32,167 nucleotides of DNA from an uncultured Desulfocapsa sp. (lineage in GTDB: Bacteria > Desulfobacterota > Desulfobulbia > Desulfobulbales > Desulfocapsaceae): positions 1 to 32,167 of the forward strand of contig CAMZKT010000069.1 in NCBI GenBank assembly GCA_947311435.1. Direction: 5' to 3'. The position numbers and the translations under genes were made by a program. The notes under the pieces were generated by a model. The model saw only the letters and a list, made by a program, of their open reading frames with translations. It had not been told where the DNA came from and did no database searches. Of the stretch, positions 22,757-30,971 are shown piece after piece (the stretch's first letter is position 1; every line of letters starts with the position of its first letter).

Positions 22757-24436
22757 TTAAGACAATCTATTTAATGCACTTAGAACTGCTTTTATAGATG
22801 CGACAATAATATCAGTATCAATTCCTACGCCCCATTTTTTCGTCCCATCCGACCTTGTCACTTGAATGTAGGCTACTGCCCTGGAACTTGATGTCTTACT
22901 CAAGGCATGCTGGTGATAACTACTCAGTGTAAAATCCCCCTTGATAGCTGCTTTTAATGCTGAACAAAAGGCATCAAGTGGCCCATTCCCCTCTGCTGTC
23001 ATTGAAATCTCGTCGCCGTCAACTTCAAGAACGGCTGCAATTTCAGCAAATGATGCATGCTCATCATTATCTATATGCCGTTTCACAACATTAAAACTAT
23101 TCAGGCAATACGGCTCAGTCTCATGAAGATATTCTTTTTCAAACGACTCCCATATCTCAGCACTTCTCAGCTCTCGTCCAGCAGAATCAGTTAATTCCTG
23201 GATGATTGCACCAAATTCAGGGTGCATGGATTTAGGCATTTTCAGCCCAAACTCCCTATCCATAATGTAAGCCACACCACCCTTTCCGGATTGACTGTTA
23301 ATACGAATAATAGATTCGTAGGTCCTTCCTACATCTGTGGGATCAATAGGAAGGTATGGTACTGCCCATATCCCATTCCCCTCACGTTCACAAAGATCCA
23401 TCCCTTTGTTTATAGCATCCTGATGAGATCCTGAAAATGCAGTATATACAAGCTCTCCAGCATATGGATGCCTCACATGTACAGGGATCTTAGTTACCTT
23501 TTCAGATATACTTATCAAGCGATTCATATCATGAAGATCAAGCCCAGGGTTTATCCCTTGAGTGAATAAGTTCAGTGCAAGGGTTACCAGATCAACATTC
23601 CCGGTACGCTCACCATTCCCAAAAATAGTTCCCTCAACCCTGTCACCTCCAGCCATAAGGGCAAGCTCCGTTGCGGCAACAGCACACCCCCGATCATTAT
23701 GAGCATGAAGGCTGACAATTGCAGAATCTCTGTTCTTCATATTTGTGCAAAACCATTCAATTTGATCTGCATATACATTTGGAGTGGACATTTCGACTGT
23801 AGCAGGGAGATTTATAATAACTTTATTATTGGGTGTTGCTCTCCACTCAGCCATGACGGCCTCACAGATTGATAAAGCAAAATCAAGTTCCGTTCCCGTA
23901 AAACTCTCAGGAGAATATTCAAAACAAAAATTCGTTTCAGGATAATTTTCAGCCTCCTCTCTGACAATCCGCGCTCCCTCAACACCAAGAGCAGTTATCT
24001 CATCACGCCTCATCTTGAAAACAGCACGCCGTTGAAGAGTCGATGTGGAATTATAAAGGTGCATTACAACGTTCTTTGCGCCTCTTACTGAGTCAAACGT
24101 CTTTTTAATGAACTGTTCCCGTGCTGGCGTAAGCACCTGGATAGTTACGTCGTCAGGGATAAGATTGTTCACAATAAGGGTTCGTGAAAACTCAAACTCA
24201 ACTTCCGAGGCTGATGGAAAACCGACCTCAATCTCTTTAAAACCCACTTCGACGAGTAATTCGAACAATTCAAGCTTTTGTTTAAGATCCATCGGCTTAA
24301 TAAGTGCCTGGTTTCCGTCACGAAGATCAACACTACACCAACTCGGAGCTTGAGAGATTGTTTTACTGGGCCACATGCGACCAGGCAAATCAACTCCCCG
24401 ATAGGGTTTGTATTTATTTACAGTCTCAGGTTTCAT
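22757..24436 (-). CDS. leuA: 2-isopropylmalate synthase, LeuA type 2
   Basis: LeuA condenses acetyl-CoA with 2-oxoisovalerate, the first committed step to leucine. The 559-aa length and N-terminus (YRGVDLPGRMWPSKTISQAPSWCSVDLRDGNQAL) mark the longer LeuA2 subtype. LRDGNQAL and SLHAHNDRGCAVA hold the catalytic arginine and metal ligands of the TIM barrel; the C-terminal LeuA dimer domain (about 430-555) binds leucine for feedback inhibition. The start has AAGAGGAAG upstream. A leader peptide and terminator precede it on the minus strand. The ilvBN genes for the shared upstream pathway are transcribed in the opposite direction. Confidence 0.96.
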   Translation of the reverse strand: MKPETVNKYKPYRGVDLPGRMWPSKTISQAPSWCSVDLRDGNQALIKPMDLKQKLELFELLVEVGFKEIEVGFPSASEVEFEFSRTLIVNNLIPDDVTIQVLTPAREQFIKKTFDSVRGAKNVVMHLYNSTSTLQRRAVFKMRRDEITALGVEGARIVREEAENYPETNFCFEYSPESFTGTELDFALSICEAVMAEWRATPNNKVIINLPATVEMSTPNVYADQIEWFCTNMKNRDSAIVSLHAHNDRGCAVAATELALMAGGDRVEGTIFGNGERTGNVDLVTLALNLFTQGINPGLDLHDMNRLISISEKVTKIPVHVRHPYAGELVYTAFSGSHQDAINKGMDLCEREGNGIWAVPYLPIDPTDVGRTYESIIRINSQSGKGGVAYIMDREFGLKMPKSMHPEFGAIIQELTDSAGRELRSAEIWESFEKEYLHETEPYCLNSFNVVKRHIDNDEHASFAEIAAVLEVDGDEISMTAEGNGPLDAFCSALKAAIKGDFTLSSYHQHALSKTSSSRAVAYIQVTRSDGTKKWGVGIDTDIIVASIKAVLSALNRLS

Positions 24437-24498
24437 ATTCTTCCTCTTGTGGTTGCCCGATACAAGCCATTTTCCATCGCATCCTACTGGGCATAAAC

Positions 24499-24532
24499 AA
24501 AAAAAAGGCCGCAGTAAACGCTGCGGCCTTTT
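24499..24532 (-). terminator. leu attenuator terminator
   Basis: On the minus strand GGCCGCAG-CGTTTA-CTGCGGCC is followed by eight T residues, a strong intrinsic terminator. It stands about 60 bases before leuA and about 40 bases after the leader peptide stop, which is the place of an attenuator. A segment CTGTGGC within the leader coding region (24589-24595) can pair with the 5' arm of this hairpin (GCCGCAG, one G-U pair), giving an antiterminator when the ribosome stalls upstream. The alternative fold is inferred. Confidence 0.85.
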
Positions 24533-24569
24533 CGGATTATCTTTACTACGTATCGTTTCCTCTGTACGC

Positions 24570-24653
24570 CTAAAAAACTCCCGGTCTCGCCACAGTTAAC
24601 TCCCTAAGCAGGGTTAATAATAGAAAAGATAGGAGATTTTTGGCACACATCAT
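24570..24653 (-). CDS. leuL: leucine-rich leader peptide of leuA
   Basis: A 27-codon frame begins with ATGATG at 24653 and ends with TAG at 24570. Eight of its residues are leucine, in the order LL, then LLL, LL and L (residues 7-19), encoded by CTC, CTA, CTA, TTA, TTA, CTG, CTT and TTA. The first part reads MMCAKNLLSFLLLTLLREL. It lies between the predicted leuA promoter and a terminator that precedes leuA, so it has the form of a classical translation-coupled attenuator: shortage of charged leucine tRNA stalls the ribosome and lets leuA be transcribed. The ribosome site is weak (GAGAG). Confidence 0.82.
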   Translation of the reverse strand: MMCAKNLLSFLLLTLLRELTVARPGVF

Positions 24654-24675
24654 ATTTCTCTCGGTATTTGTATTG

Positions 24676-24718
24676 ATTATAAAATAATAAAATAATCACC
24701 ATACGACAATATTGTCAA
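24676..24718 (-). promoter_or_regulatory. predicted sigma-70 promoter of leuL-leuA with overlapping palindrome
   Basis: On the minus strand a consensus -35 TTGACA (24713-24718) is followed after 18 bases by TATTTT (24689-24694). A perfect TATAAT lies further on (24676-24681), though without a good -35 at standard spacing. The -35 overlaps the perfect 12-bp palindrome GACAATATTGTC (24705-24716), which could be an operator. The leader peptide starts about 23-30 bases after the likely start site. Confidence 0.6.
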
Positions 24719-24784
24719 GTGGGGAATCAAGTCTTTGAGAAAAAGTAGGTTTTCACTGTTTTTCTTCCTGTTTTTTCTTGGTTA

Positions 24785-24813
24785 TTGACAACAACAGCAC
24801 GGTTAGATATATT
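24785..24813 (+). promoter_or_regulatory. predicted sigma-70 promoter of ilvB-ilvN
   Basis: TTGACA (24785-24790), a 17-base spacer and TATATT (24808-24813) make a near-consensus promoter. Transcription would start near 24820 and leave a leader of about 80 bases before ilvB. Unlike leuA, this leader has no branched-chain-rich peptide and no terminator hairpin. Confidence 0.75.
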
Positions 24814-24899
24814 TCCATGAATTATGTCGGTAGTTAAATGTTACATTGAACACTTGACTACACACCTAAAACCTCAACATATCGAAAGGAAAAGGGTTC

Positions 24900-26603
24900 A
24901 TGAACAAAATAACAGGCTCTGAGGTTATTGTGCAATGCCTCCTTGAAGAAGGGGTTACTACTATTTTTGGTTTCCCTGGAGGAGCGGTAATTGACCTCTA
25001 TGATACTCTTATGGATTCCAAAGTACATCATGTACTCGTACGACACGAGCAGGGTGCTGTACACGCCGCAGATGGTCTGGCGCGCGTTACTGGTGATGTG
25101 GGCGTGGCACTTCTTACATCAGGTCCCGGTGCAACAAATGGCGTGACTGCAATTGCAACAGCATACATGGATTCCATCCCCATGGTCATCCTCACAGGAC
25201 AGGTTCCCACTCCGCTCATTGGAAATGATGCATTTCAGGAAGTCGATATTGTTGGTATCACGAGACCATGCACTAAACACAATTATCTGGTAAATAAAGC
25301 CGAGGATCTTCTTCCAACATTACGTGAAGCGTTCCACATCGCACGTACGGGTCGTCCAGGCCCTGTTCTTGTAGATCTCCCCAAAGATGTTGTAGCCTCC
25401 ATGATTGAATTTACCGAGAAAAAGCCTATCCGTATGCAAAATTATCAACCCACCTATGAACCTCATTTAGGGCAGGTTGAAAAAGCATGTAAAGCTATTC
25501 TGAAAGCAAAGCAACCCGTGCTTTACGTAGGTGGGGGAGTAATTCTCTCCAATAGCAATGAAGAGTTAACAGTTTTAGCCAAAAACCTCAATATCCCAGT
25601 AACAATGACTCTCATGGGACTTGGCGGTTTTCCTGGAAGAGATTCTCTTTCCATGGGAATGCTTGGTATGCACGGAAGTTACACCTCTAATATGGCTGTT
25701 GCTAAAAGTGACCTGCTCATTGCTGTTGGTGCAAGATTTGATGATCGTGTGACCGGGAGAGTCGATGCTTTTGCACCACATGCCAAAATTATTCACATTG
25801 ATATTGACCCCACTTCTATCAGTAAAAATGTCACTGTTGATATTCCAATTGTGGCCGACTGTAAACATGCCCTTGCTGCCATGAATAAATGGTTTAGCAC
25901 ATCCGGAGAAAACCTCCAATCCATCGGAGATACTCACAATGCTTGGATTGAGACAATTAATGAGTGGACAAAAAAACACCCCATGACCTATCATGATGAG
26001 GGAGAAACCATCAAACCTCAATTTGTTATTGAGAAGTTAGATGAACTAACTAACGGTGATGCCATTATCACTACAGAGGTTGGGCAAAATCAGATGTGGG
26101 CCGCACAGTTTTACAAATTCAACAGGCCTAGGCACCTTGTAACCTCTGGTGGTTTAGGCACAATGGGTTTTGGACTTCCAGCTGCCATTGGTGCCAAAAT
26201 GGCGTTTCCTGAAGCAACCGTTATTGATGTCGCAGGTGATGGCTCAATACAGATGAACATCCAGGAACTCTCAACGGCTAAACAGTATGGCTGTCCGGTG
26301 ATTGTTTGCATACTTAACAACAACTACCTTGGTATGGTTCGACAGTGGCAAGAACTTTTCTACGATAAAAGATATGCTTCAACCGTTATGGAGGTAACTC
26401 CTGATTTTGTTGCCCTTGCAGAGGCATACGGTGCAGTCGGTTTCCGGTGCGATAAAACCAGCGAAGTCAAAGAAACCATTAGAAAGGCCTTGGAGGCGGT
26501 CAAGGAAAACACTGTCATCCTTGATTTCCGGATTTCACGAGAAGAAGGTGTTTTTCCAATGGTTCCTGCAGGAAAAGCAACCACTGAAATGCTGCTTGTT
26601 TGA
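24900..26603 (+). CDS. ilvB: acetolactate synthase, large catalytic subunit
   Basis: This thiamine-diphosphate enzyme makes acetolactate or acetohydroxybutyrate for valine, leucine and isoleucine. At 567 aa it is full length. The N-terminal PYR domain opens with TGSEVIVQCLLEEGVTTIFGFPGGAVIDLYD and keeps the catalytic Glu in VRHEQGAVHAADG. The FAD-related central domain carries GARFDDRVTGRVDAFA. The C-terminal ThDP/Mg motif is GDGSIQMNIQELSTAKQY to ILNNNYLGMVRQWQ. The ribosome site is AAAGGAAAAGGG. The small subunit ilvN follows 88 bases downstream. Confidence 0.97.
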   Translation: MNKITGSEVIVQCLLEEGVTTIFGFPGGAVIDLYDTLMDSKVHHVLVRHEQGAVHAADGLARVTGDVGVALLTSGPGATNGVTAIATAYMDSIPMVILTGQVPTPLIGNDAFQEVDIVGITRPCTKHNYLVNKAEDLLPTLREAFHIARTGRPGPVLVDLPKDVVASMIEFTEKKPIRMQNYQPTYEPHLGQVEKACKAILKAKQPVLYVGGGVILSNSNEELTVLAKNLNIPVTMTLMGLGGFPGRDSLSMGMLGMHGSYTSNMAVAKSDLLIAVGARFDDRVTGRVDAFAPHAKIIHIDIDPTSISKNVTVDIPIVADCKHALAAMNKWFSTSGENLQSIGDTHNAWIETINEWTKKHPMTYHDEGETIKPQFVIEKLDELTNGDAIITTEVGQNQMWAAQFYKFNRPRHLVTSGGLGTMGFGLPAAIGAKMAFPEATVIDVAGDGSIQMNIQELSTAKQYGCPVIVCILNNNYLGMVRQWQELFYDKRYASTVMEVTPDFVALAEAYGAVGFRCDKTSEVKETIRKALEAVKENTVILDFRISREEGVFPMVPAGKATTEMLLV

Positions 26604-26691
26604 TTTATATCGTACGTAGAATACAAACTCAAGCTGTCTGTACTATAAGCAGCTGATGAACAATTATTTTTTCTATTCACAGGGTAAACAG

Positions 26692-27174
26692 ATGAAACAT
26701 ACTCTTTCAGTTCTTCTTCAAAATAAGCCAGGAGTCCTTTCCCGTGTCACAGGGTTGTTCAGTGGCCGTGGATTTAACATTGAAAGTCTCAGTGTTGCAG
26801 AGACCCTTGATTCTTCTCTTTCCTGTCTCACGCTGGTTACCTCCGGCAATGAAGCAATCGTCGAGCAGATCACAAAACAACTTCACAAACTCATCGATGT
26901 AATTAAAGTAACCGACATCAGCGAGAGTGAGTATGTTGAAAGAGAGATGGCACTTATAAGGGTGAAAGCCGAAAATACCACTCGTGCTGAAGTTTTACGG
27001 ATTATAGATATTTTTCGCGGAAAAGTTGTTGATGTCAGCCCCAAAGCCTATGCCGTCGAGGTAACTGGAACAGCCACTAAGATTCAAGCCATTATTGACA
27101 TTCTCCGCCCCATAGGAATTAAGGAGATTGTACGTACTGGCACCATCGCCATGGCACGTGCACCTAAAAAATAA
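26692..27174 (+). CDS. ilvN: acetolactate synthase, small regulatory subunit
   Basis: The 160-aa protein starts with the ACT domain HTLSVLLQNKPGVLSRVTGLFSGRGFNIESLSV, which binds valine for feedback inhibition, and ends with the C-terminal IlvN domain (REMALIRVKAENTTRAEVLRIIDIFRGKVVDV). I placed the start at ATG 26692, with AGGG seven bases upstream; this gives the usual length and N-terminus. An in-frame ATG at 26656 would add 12 residues unlike the family. A terminator follows, so ilvBN is a two-gene unit here; the ilvC gene often found next is not present. Confidence 0.96.
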   Translation: MKHTLSVLLQNKPGVLSRVTGLFSGRGFNIESLSVAETLDSSLSCLTLVTSGNEAIVEQITKQLHKLIDVIKVTDISESEYVEREMALIRVKAENTTRAEVLRIIDIFRGKVVDVSPKAYAVEVTGTATKIQAIIDILRPIGIKEIVRTGTIAMARAPKK

Positions 27175-27216
27175 ACCTCACAAGTCTTTCTTTCGCTACA
27201 CTAAGGTCTTCATGTA

Positions 27217-27252
27217 AAAGCAGGTCACGATTGAAATCGATACCTGCTTTTT
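27217..27252 (+). terminator. intrinsic terminator of ilvBN
   Basis: AAAGCAGGT (27217-27225) pairs with ACCTGCTTT (27242-27250), with an inner CGATT/AATCG stem, followed by a short T-run. It lies about 43 bases after ilvN and directly before a family C repeat. Confidence 0.85.
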
Positions 27253-27267
27253 GTTATACTTGATAAA

Positions 27268-27411
27268 CTCGTAAAAAGATCAATAGAGAGATGGATAAGT
27301 AAAAAACTTCCGATGCGAGACGCTTTTTTTTTATTTCGGTGTACCAGGCTACGTCGTAATTAAACAAAAATACAGCAACGAAGCAAGTGAAGAGTTTTTA
27401 CGATGCCATCA
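27268..27411 (+). repeat. repeat family C, MITE-like element
   Basis: The element begins CTCGTAAAAAG and ends GAGTTTTTACGATGCCATCA. TCGTAAAAA and TTTTTACGA are perfect inverted ends. The interior matches the copy at 9291-9442 (GAGAGATGG, TTTATTTCGG, ATTAAACAAAAATA, CAACGAA). It carries no gene. It fills the gap between ilvBN and psd. Confidence 0.8.
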
Positions 27412-27442
27412 TACTTAACAACTCATCAATTCTTCTAAACTC

Positions 27443-28087
27443 ATGACTCGTCCCAGAATACCACTCGCTATGGAAGGCTACCCTTTCATAGCTTTATCCG
27501 CCTTCGTTACTCTTATTACAGCCATTCTCGGATATGAGATTTTGGCATGGCCTTCTCTTTTAATCACCTGTTTTGTTATTTCATTCTTCAGAGACCCGGA
27601 ACGAATGACAGATGCAAATAGCGAAGATTTATTGTCACCCGCCGACGGAAAAGTCATTCTCATTGAAGAGCAGTTTGATGACATTTACTTAAATGAGCAG
27701 GTTATAAAGATATCCATCTTCATGAATGTCTTTAACGTACATGTCAACAGAATCCCCATGGATGGGATCATCCAGAAGATCAAGTACCAACCTGGAAGAT
27801 TTTACTCCGCCGACAGCATAAAAGGTGCGCTTTTAAATGAGAGGTGCGGCGTTGTCTTAGAATCAGAATCCGGACAACGTATGGCTTTTGTTCAAGTGGC
27901 AGGGTTGATTGCGAGACGAATTGTTAATTGGTTGGAACCAGAGGACAATGTCCGACGTGGTGATCGTTTTGGACTGATCCGATTTGGCTCACGGGTAGAT
28001 CTGTATTTACCTCTGACAAGCAACGTCTCCGTAAAAACAGGTCAAAAAGTCACTGCCGGGAAAACACCCATTGCATCAATCTCTTAA
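27443..28087 (+). CDS. psd: phosphatidylserine decarboxylase proenzyme
   Basis: Psd converts phosphatidylserine to phosphatidylethanolamine at the inner membrane. The 214-aa length is that of the short Psd subtype. A hydrophobic N-terminus (about 12-48) anchors it; SPADGKV (65-71) and NVFNVHVNRIPMDG (95-108) are family blocks. The self-cleavage site that makes the pyruvoyl group is G182-S183 in LIRFGSRVD. No clear ribosome site precedes the ATG. The next gene makes its substrate, which supports the call. Confidence 0.95.
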   Translation: MTRPRIPLAMEGYPFIALSAFVTLITAILGYEILAWPSLLITCFVISFFRDPERMTDANSEDLLSPADGKVILIEEQFDDIYLNEQVIKISIFMNVFNVHVNRIPMDGIIQKIKYQPGRFYSADSIKGALLNERCGVVLESESGQRMAFVQVAGLIARRIVNWLEPEDNVRRGDRFGLIRFGSRVDLYLPLTSNVSVKTGQKVTAGKTPIASIS

Positions 28088-28287
28088 AGACCCAACTCCT
28101 TGGCAATGTCTTTTGTTCTTATACGGTATATTGTTCCTTATGGGAAACCGTGTGAATTGTTAATGTTGGCCGTTTCTTTATAAAATTGATGACCTGAAGA
28201 TTGAACCAAAGAAACTCCTTCGTTTCGTGAAACACCATACAATTCAGATAATACCCATATGATTTTCTTCAACCATGAGTGGATACC

Positions 28288-29049
28288 ATGACAGATAATG
28301 CCACCAATTTGGATAATCGCTTTTACCCTCTACCTTGTATGTTCACTCTGGCCAGTCTGTTTTGTGGTTTCTATTCAATAGTTACTGCTTTCAATTCTGA
28401 ATTCAAAACCGCAGCCATTGCTATACTGGTAGCTGCTATTTTTGACGCAGTTGATGGTCGTGTTGCACGAATGACAAACAGTACCAGTAAGTTTGGAGCC
28501 GAGCTTGATTCCCTCTGCGACATGGTATCTTTTGGGGTCTCCCCTGCTGTCCTGGCATATTTGTGGGCATTACACCCATACGGGAGATATGGCTGGCTTG
28601 CAGCATTTCTCTACGTGGCCATGACATCCTTACGCCTTGCCAGGTTCAATTCCTGTGTCAGTTCATCGAATTCCAAAAATTTTACAGGTCTCCCCTGCCC
28701 TGCAGCGGCGGCCATGATTTCCGCAGCTGTTTTATTCAGTCATTTCTTAGGTATAACCGGTGAGGTAAAGCATATTTCCCTGCTTATGCTTGTCTACATT
28801 CTCTCTTACCTTATGGTCTCAACACATACATATTATAGCTTCAAAGAACTACCCAAATTCAAAATGAAAAGGTTCCAGGTTCTGGTTGGATTTCTTCTTC
28901 TTTTTATTCTTGTTGCCGCTGAACCACAAATCATGCTATTCACACTGTTTTTAATATATCTAGCATCAGGACCAGCCTATGGTCTCATTCTCAGGTTGCG
29001 GTCAAAAAAGAAACAGAGTATAGACACACCCAAAAAGCAAAAGCCATGA
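28288..29049 (+). CDS. pssA: CDP-diacylglycerol-serine O-phosphatidyltransferase
   Basis: The enzyme makes phosphatidylserine from CDP-diacylglycerol and serine. The CDP-alcohol phosphotransferase signature DAVDGRVARMTNSTSKFGAELDSLCDMVSFG is complete, with the aspartates that bind the metal. About eight hydrophobic helices follow (LPCMFTLASLFCGFYSIVTAF first), and the tail is basic (RLRSKKKQSIDTPKKQK). I start at ATG 28288 (253 aa); an in-frame GTG at 28279 would add three residues. Psd, its pathway successor, lies 200 bases upstream; the gap holds no recognisable gene. Confidence 0.95.
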   Translation: MTDNATNLDNRFYPLPCMFTLASLFCGFYSIVTAFNSEFKTAAIAILVAAIFDAVDGRVARMTNSTSKFGAELDSLCDMVSFGVSPAVLAYLWALHPYGRYGWLAAFLYVAMTSLRLARFNSCVSSSNSKNFTGLPCPAAAAMISAAVLFSHFLGITGEVKHISLLMLVYILSYLMVSTHTYYSFKELPKFKMKRFQVLVGFLLLFILVAAEPQIMLFTLFLIYLASGPAYGLILRLRSKKKQSIDTPKKQKP

Positions 29050-29207
29050 ATTTTTCCATATCCTATGGAAGGCTACCAACATCCTAAACATATGGCGTTA
29101 AATCCCTTTGTTTTATAAACTTATATTTAAAATATGACTGGTCTTGGATAACTTAACATTAGAGATACAATCCTCACTTTTATTTTTCAAGCATATGGAT
29201 ATTTATT

Positions 29208-30236
29208 ATGACTCATGAAAAGAAAACGTACAATGTGGCAATCGCTGGTGCAACGGGTGCAGTTGGTGGTGCTATGCTCGATGTCCTTTCAAGGCGGTCT
29301 TTTCCCATTAATGAATTAAGACTCTTGGCTTCTGAACGTTCTGCCGGGAAAAAAATCATTTTTAAAGGGCAGGAACTAAAAGTTCAGCAACTTAGTACAG
29401 AATCTTTTCAAGGAATTGATATAGCACTCTTTTCAGCAGGTGCATCAAGATCGTTGGATTTTGCTCCCGCAGCCGTAGCTTCTGGAGCTGTAGTGATTGA
29501 CAATTCTAGTGCGTACCGGATGGATAATGAAGTCCCTCTTGTTGTGCCAGAGGTGAACCCGCATGCAATAGCCCAACACAGCAAACGTGGCATCATTGCC
29601 AACCCTAACTGCTCTACAATTCAAATGCTTGTAGCATTAAAGCCCATTCTCGATAAAGTAGGTATTAAACGACTGGTTATATCCACATACCAAGCAGTCT
29701 CTGGTACCGGTGCGAAAGCCATTGAGGAGCTCAAACAACAGGTCAAGAACTACACAGACGGAAGAGAGTTACTAGCCTCTGTATATCCACACCAGATCCT
29801 GTTCAACTGTCTCCCTCAAATAGATTCGTTTCTTGCAAACGGATACACTAAAGAAGAAATGAAGATGGTAAATGAAACCAGAAAAATATTTGAAGATGAC
29901 ACCATTGGGATTACCGCGACTGCTGTTCGTGTTCCCGTCTTTTACGGGCACTCTGAGTCAGTGAATATAGAAACACGAAGAAAAATAACTGCAAACGAAG
30001 TTAAAGAATTAATGGTGAATGCCCCCGGAGTAAAACTGGTCGATAATCCGGACAAATTGCAATATCCGCTCGCCACCAACTGTGAAGGGGATTTCAACAC
30101 CCTTGTTGGCCGTATTCGTGAAGACGAATCGATTAATAATGGTATAAACCTTTGGGTTGTCTCGGACAATATCTTGAAAGGTGCTGCACTTAACGCTGTG
30201 CAAATTGCAGAAACCTATATTGCAGATTACAGATAA
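29208..30236 (+). CDS. asd: aspartate-semialdehyde dehydrogenase
   Basis: Asd reduces aspartyl phosphate to aspartate semialdehyde for lysine, methionine, threonine and diaminopimelate. The NADP-binding start VAIAGATGAVGGAML (10-24), the catalytic Cys135 in ANPNCSTIQ, the SGTGAKAIEEL segment and the C-terminal VSDNILKGAALNAVQIAE are all intact in a 342-aa protein of normal size. The 158 bases before it contain only AT-rich sequence and a small TTCCATA/TATGGAA hairpin near 29055. Its stop codon abuts the TTG start of rsmD. Confidence 0.97.
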   Translation: MTHEKKTYNVAIAGATGAVGGAMLDVLSRRSFPINELRLLASERSAGKKIIFKGQELKVQQLSTESFQGIDIALFSAGASRSLDFAPAAVASGAVVIDNSSAYRMDNEVPLVVPEVNPHAIAQHSKRGIIANPNCSTIQMLVALKPILDKVGIKRLVISTYQAVSGTGAKAIEELKQQVKNYTDGRELLASVYPHQILFNCLPQIDSFLANGYTKEEMKMVNETRKIFEDDTIGITATAVRVPVFYGHSESVNIETRRKITANEVKELMVNAPGVKLVDNPDKLQYPLATNCEGDFNTLVGRIREDESINNGINLWVVSDNILKGAALNAVQIAETYIADYR

Positions 30237-30830
30237 TTGAGGATTATCAGTGGCCTGGTACGAGGTCGAAAACTTAATACTCCCAGGAGCAACTTTTCTG
30301 GAATCCGTCCGACAACCGATCGTGCCAGAGAGGCTCTCTTCAACATACTTGGCAATAGACCTTACGATGCTCGGGTGCTTGATCTTTTTGCCGGTACTGG
30401 AGCGTTGGGTCTGGAAGCTTTTAGCAGAGGTGCTAAGCAGGTCGTTTTTGTTGAAAAACAGAGGCAAGCAATACAGCTCATCAAGAAAAATTGTGCGCTC
30501 TGCGCAAACGGTGTAAAAAAAACTCAGGCTAAGGATCTCGTAATAATACAACATGATCTTTCTAGGGGGGTTACCTTTAAACACCCTCTTTGGAATTCAC
30601 AAACTAGTTTTGATATCATTTTCCTTGACCCTCCGTATAATAAAAACATTGCAGAGAAAACCCTTCAGAATTTAGATACAAGCTCCCTACTAAATACTCG
30701 CACACTCGTCGTTGCAGAGGAAAATAGTGGGAATACCTTGCCTGAGTTTTTTTCCAGACTTCTACTTTCGGACAAACGCCGTTATGGAGAAACTGGTTTT
30801 TGGTTCTACGAAGTAAAGAACCTAGAATAG
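30237..30830 (+). CDS. rsmD: 16S rRNA (guanine966-N2)-methyltransferase
   Basis: RsmD methylates G966 of 16S rRNA. MRIISGLVRGRKLNTP with RPTTDRAREALFNIL, the SAM-binding loop VLDLFAGTGALGLEA (48-62) and the catalytic DPPY (131-134) define the family, and 197 aa is the usual size. The start is a TTG placed directly after the asd stop; the second codon onward matches the conserved family N-terminus, so this start is secure even though it is not ATG. Translation is probably coupled to asd. Confidence 0.95.
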   Translation: MRIISGLVRGRKLNTPRSNFSGIRPTTDRAREALFNILGNRPYDARVLDLFAGTGALGLEAFSRGAKQVVFVEKQRQAIQLIKKNCALCANGVKKTQAKDLVIIQHDLSRGVTFKHPLWNSQTSFDIIFLDPPYNKNIAEKTLQNLDTSSLLNTRTLVVAEENSGNTLPEFFSRLLLSDKRRYGETGFWFYEVKNLE

Positions 30831-30865
30831 AAATTACCTAAATCCTGCAATTAACAAGATCGGAG

Positions 30866-30942
30866 TCTGCGCTTACCTGGCGGAGATACGAGGTTCAGGC
30901 CATCGTGCCCGTACACAAATTAGATATCGGGTAAGCAGTTAC
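30866..30942. repeat. degenerate GTAAC element, family B-like
   Basis: CTGCGCTTACC near 30867-30877 and GGGTAAGCAGTTAC ending at 30942 are imperfect inverted ends like those of the family B element at 9094. The core is shorter and does not match it. It fills the gap between rsmD and coaD, and may be a decayed copy. Confidence 0.5.
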
Positions 30943-30971
30943 GATATTAAACAAGACACCACAGGGAAACA

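Noticed and set aside
24820-24899. Attenuator in the ilvB leader
   Set aside because: The leader holds only a very short frame without a run of branched-chain codons and no terminator hairpin.
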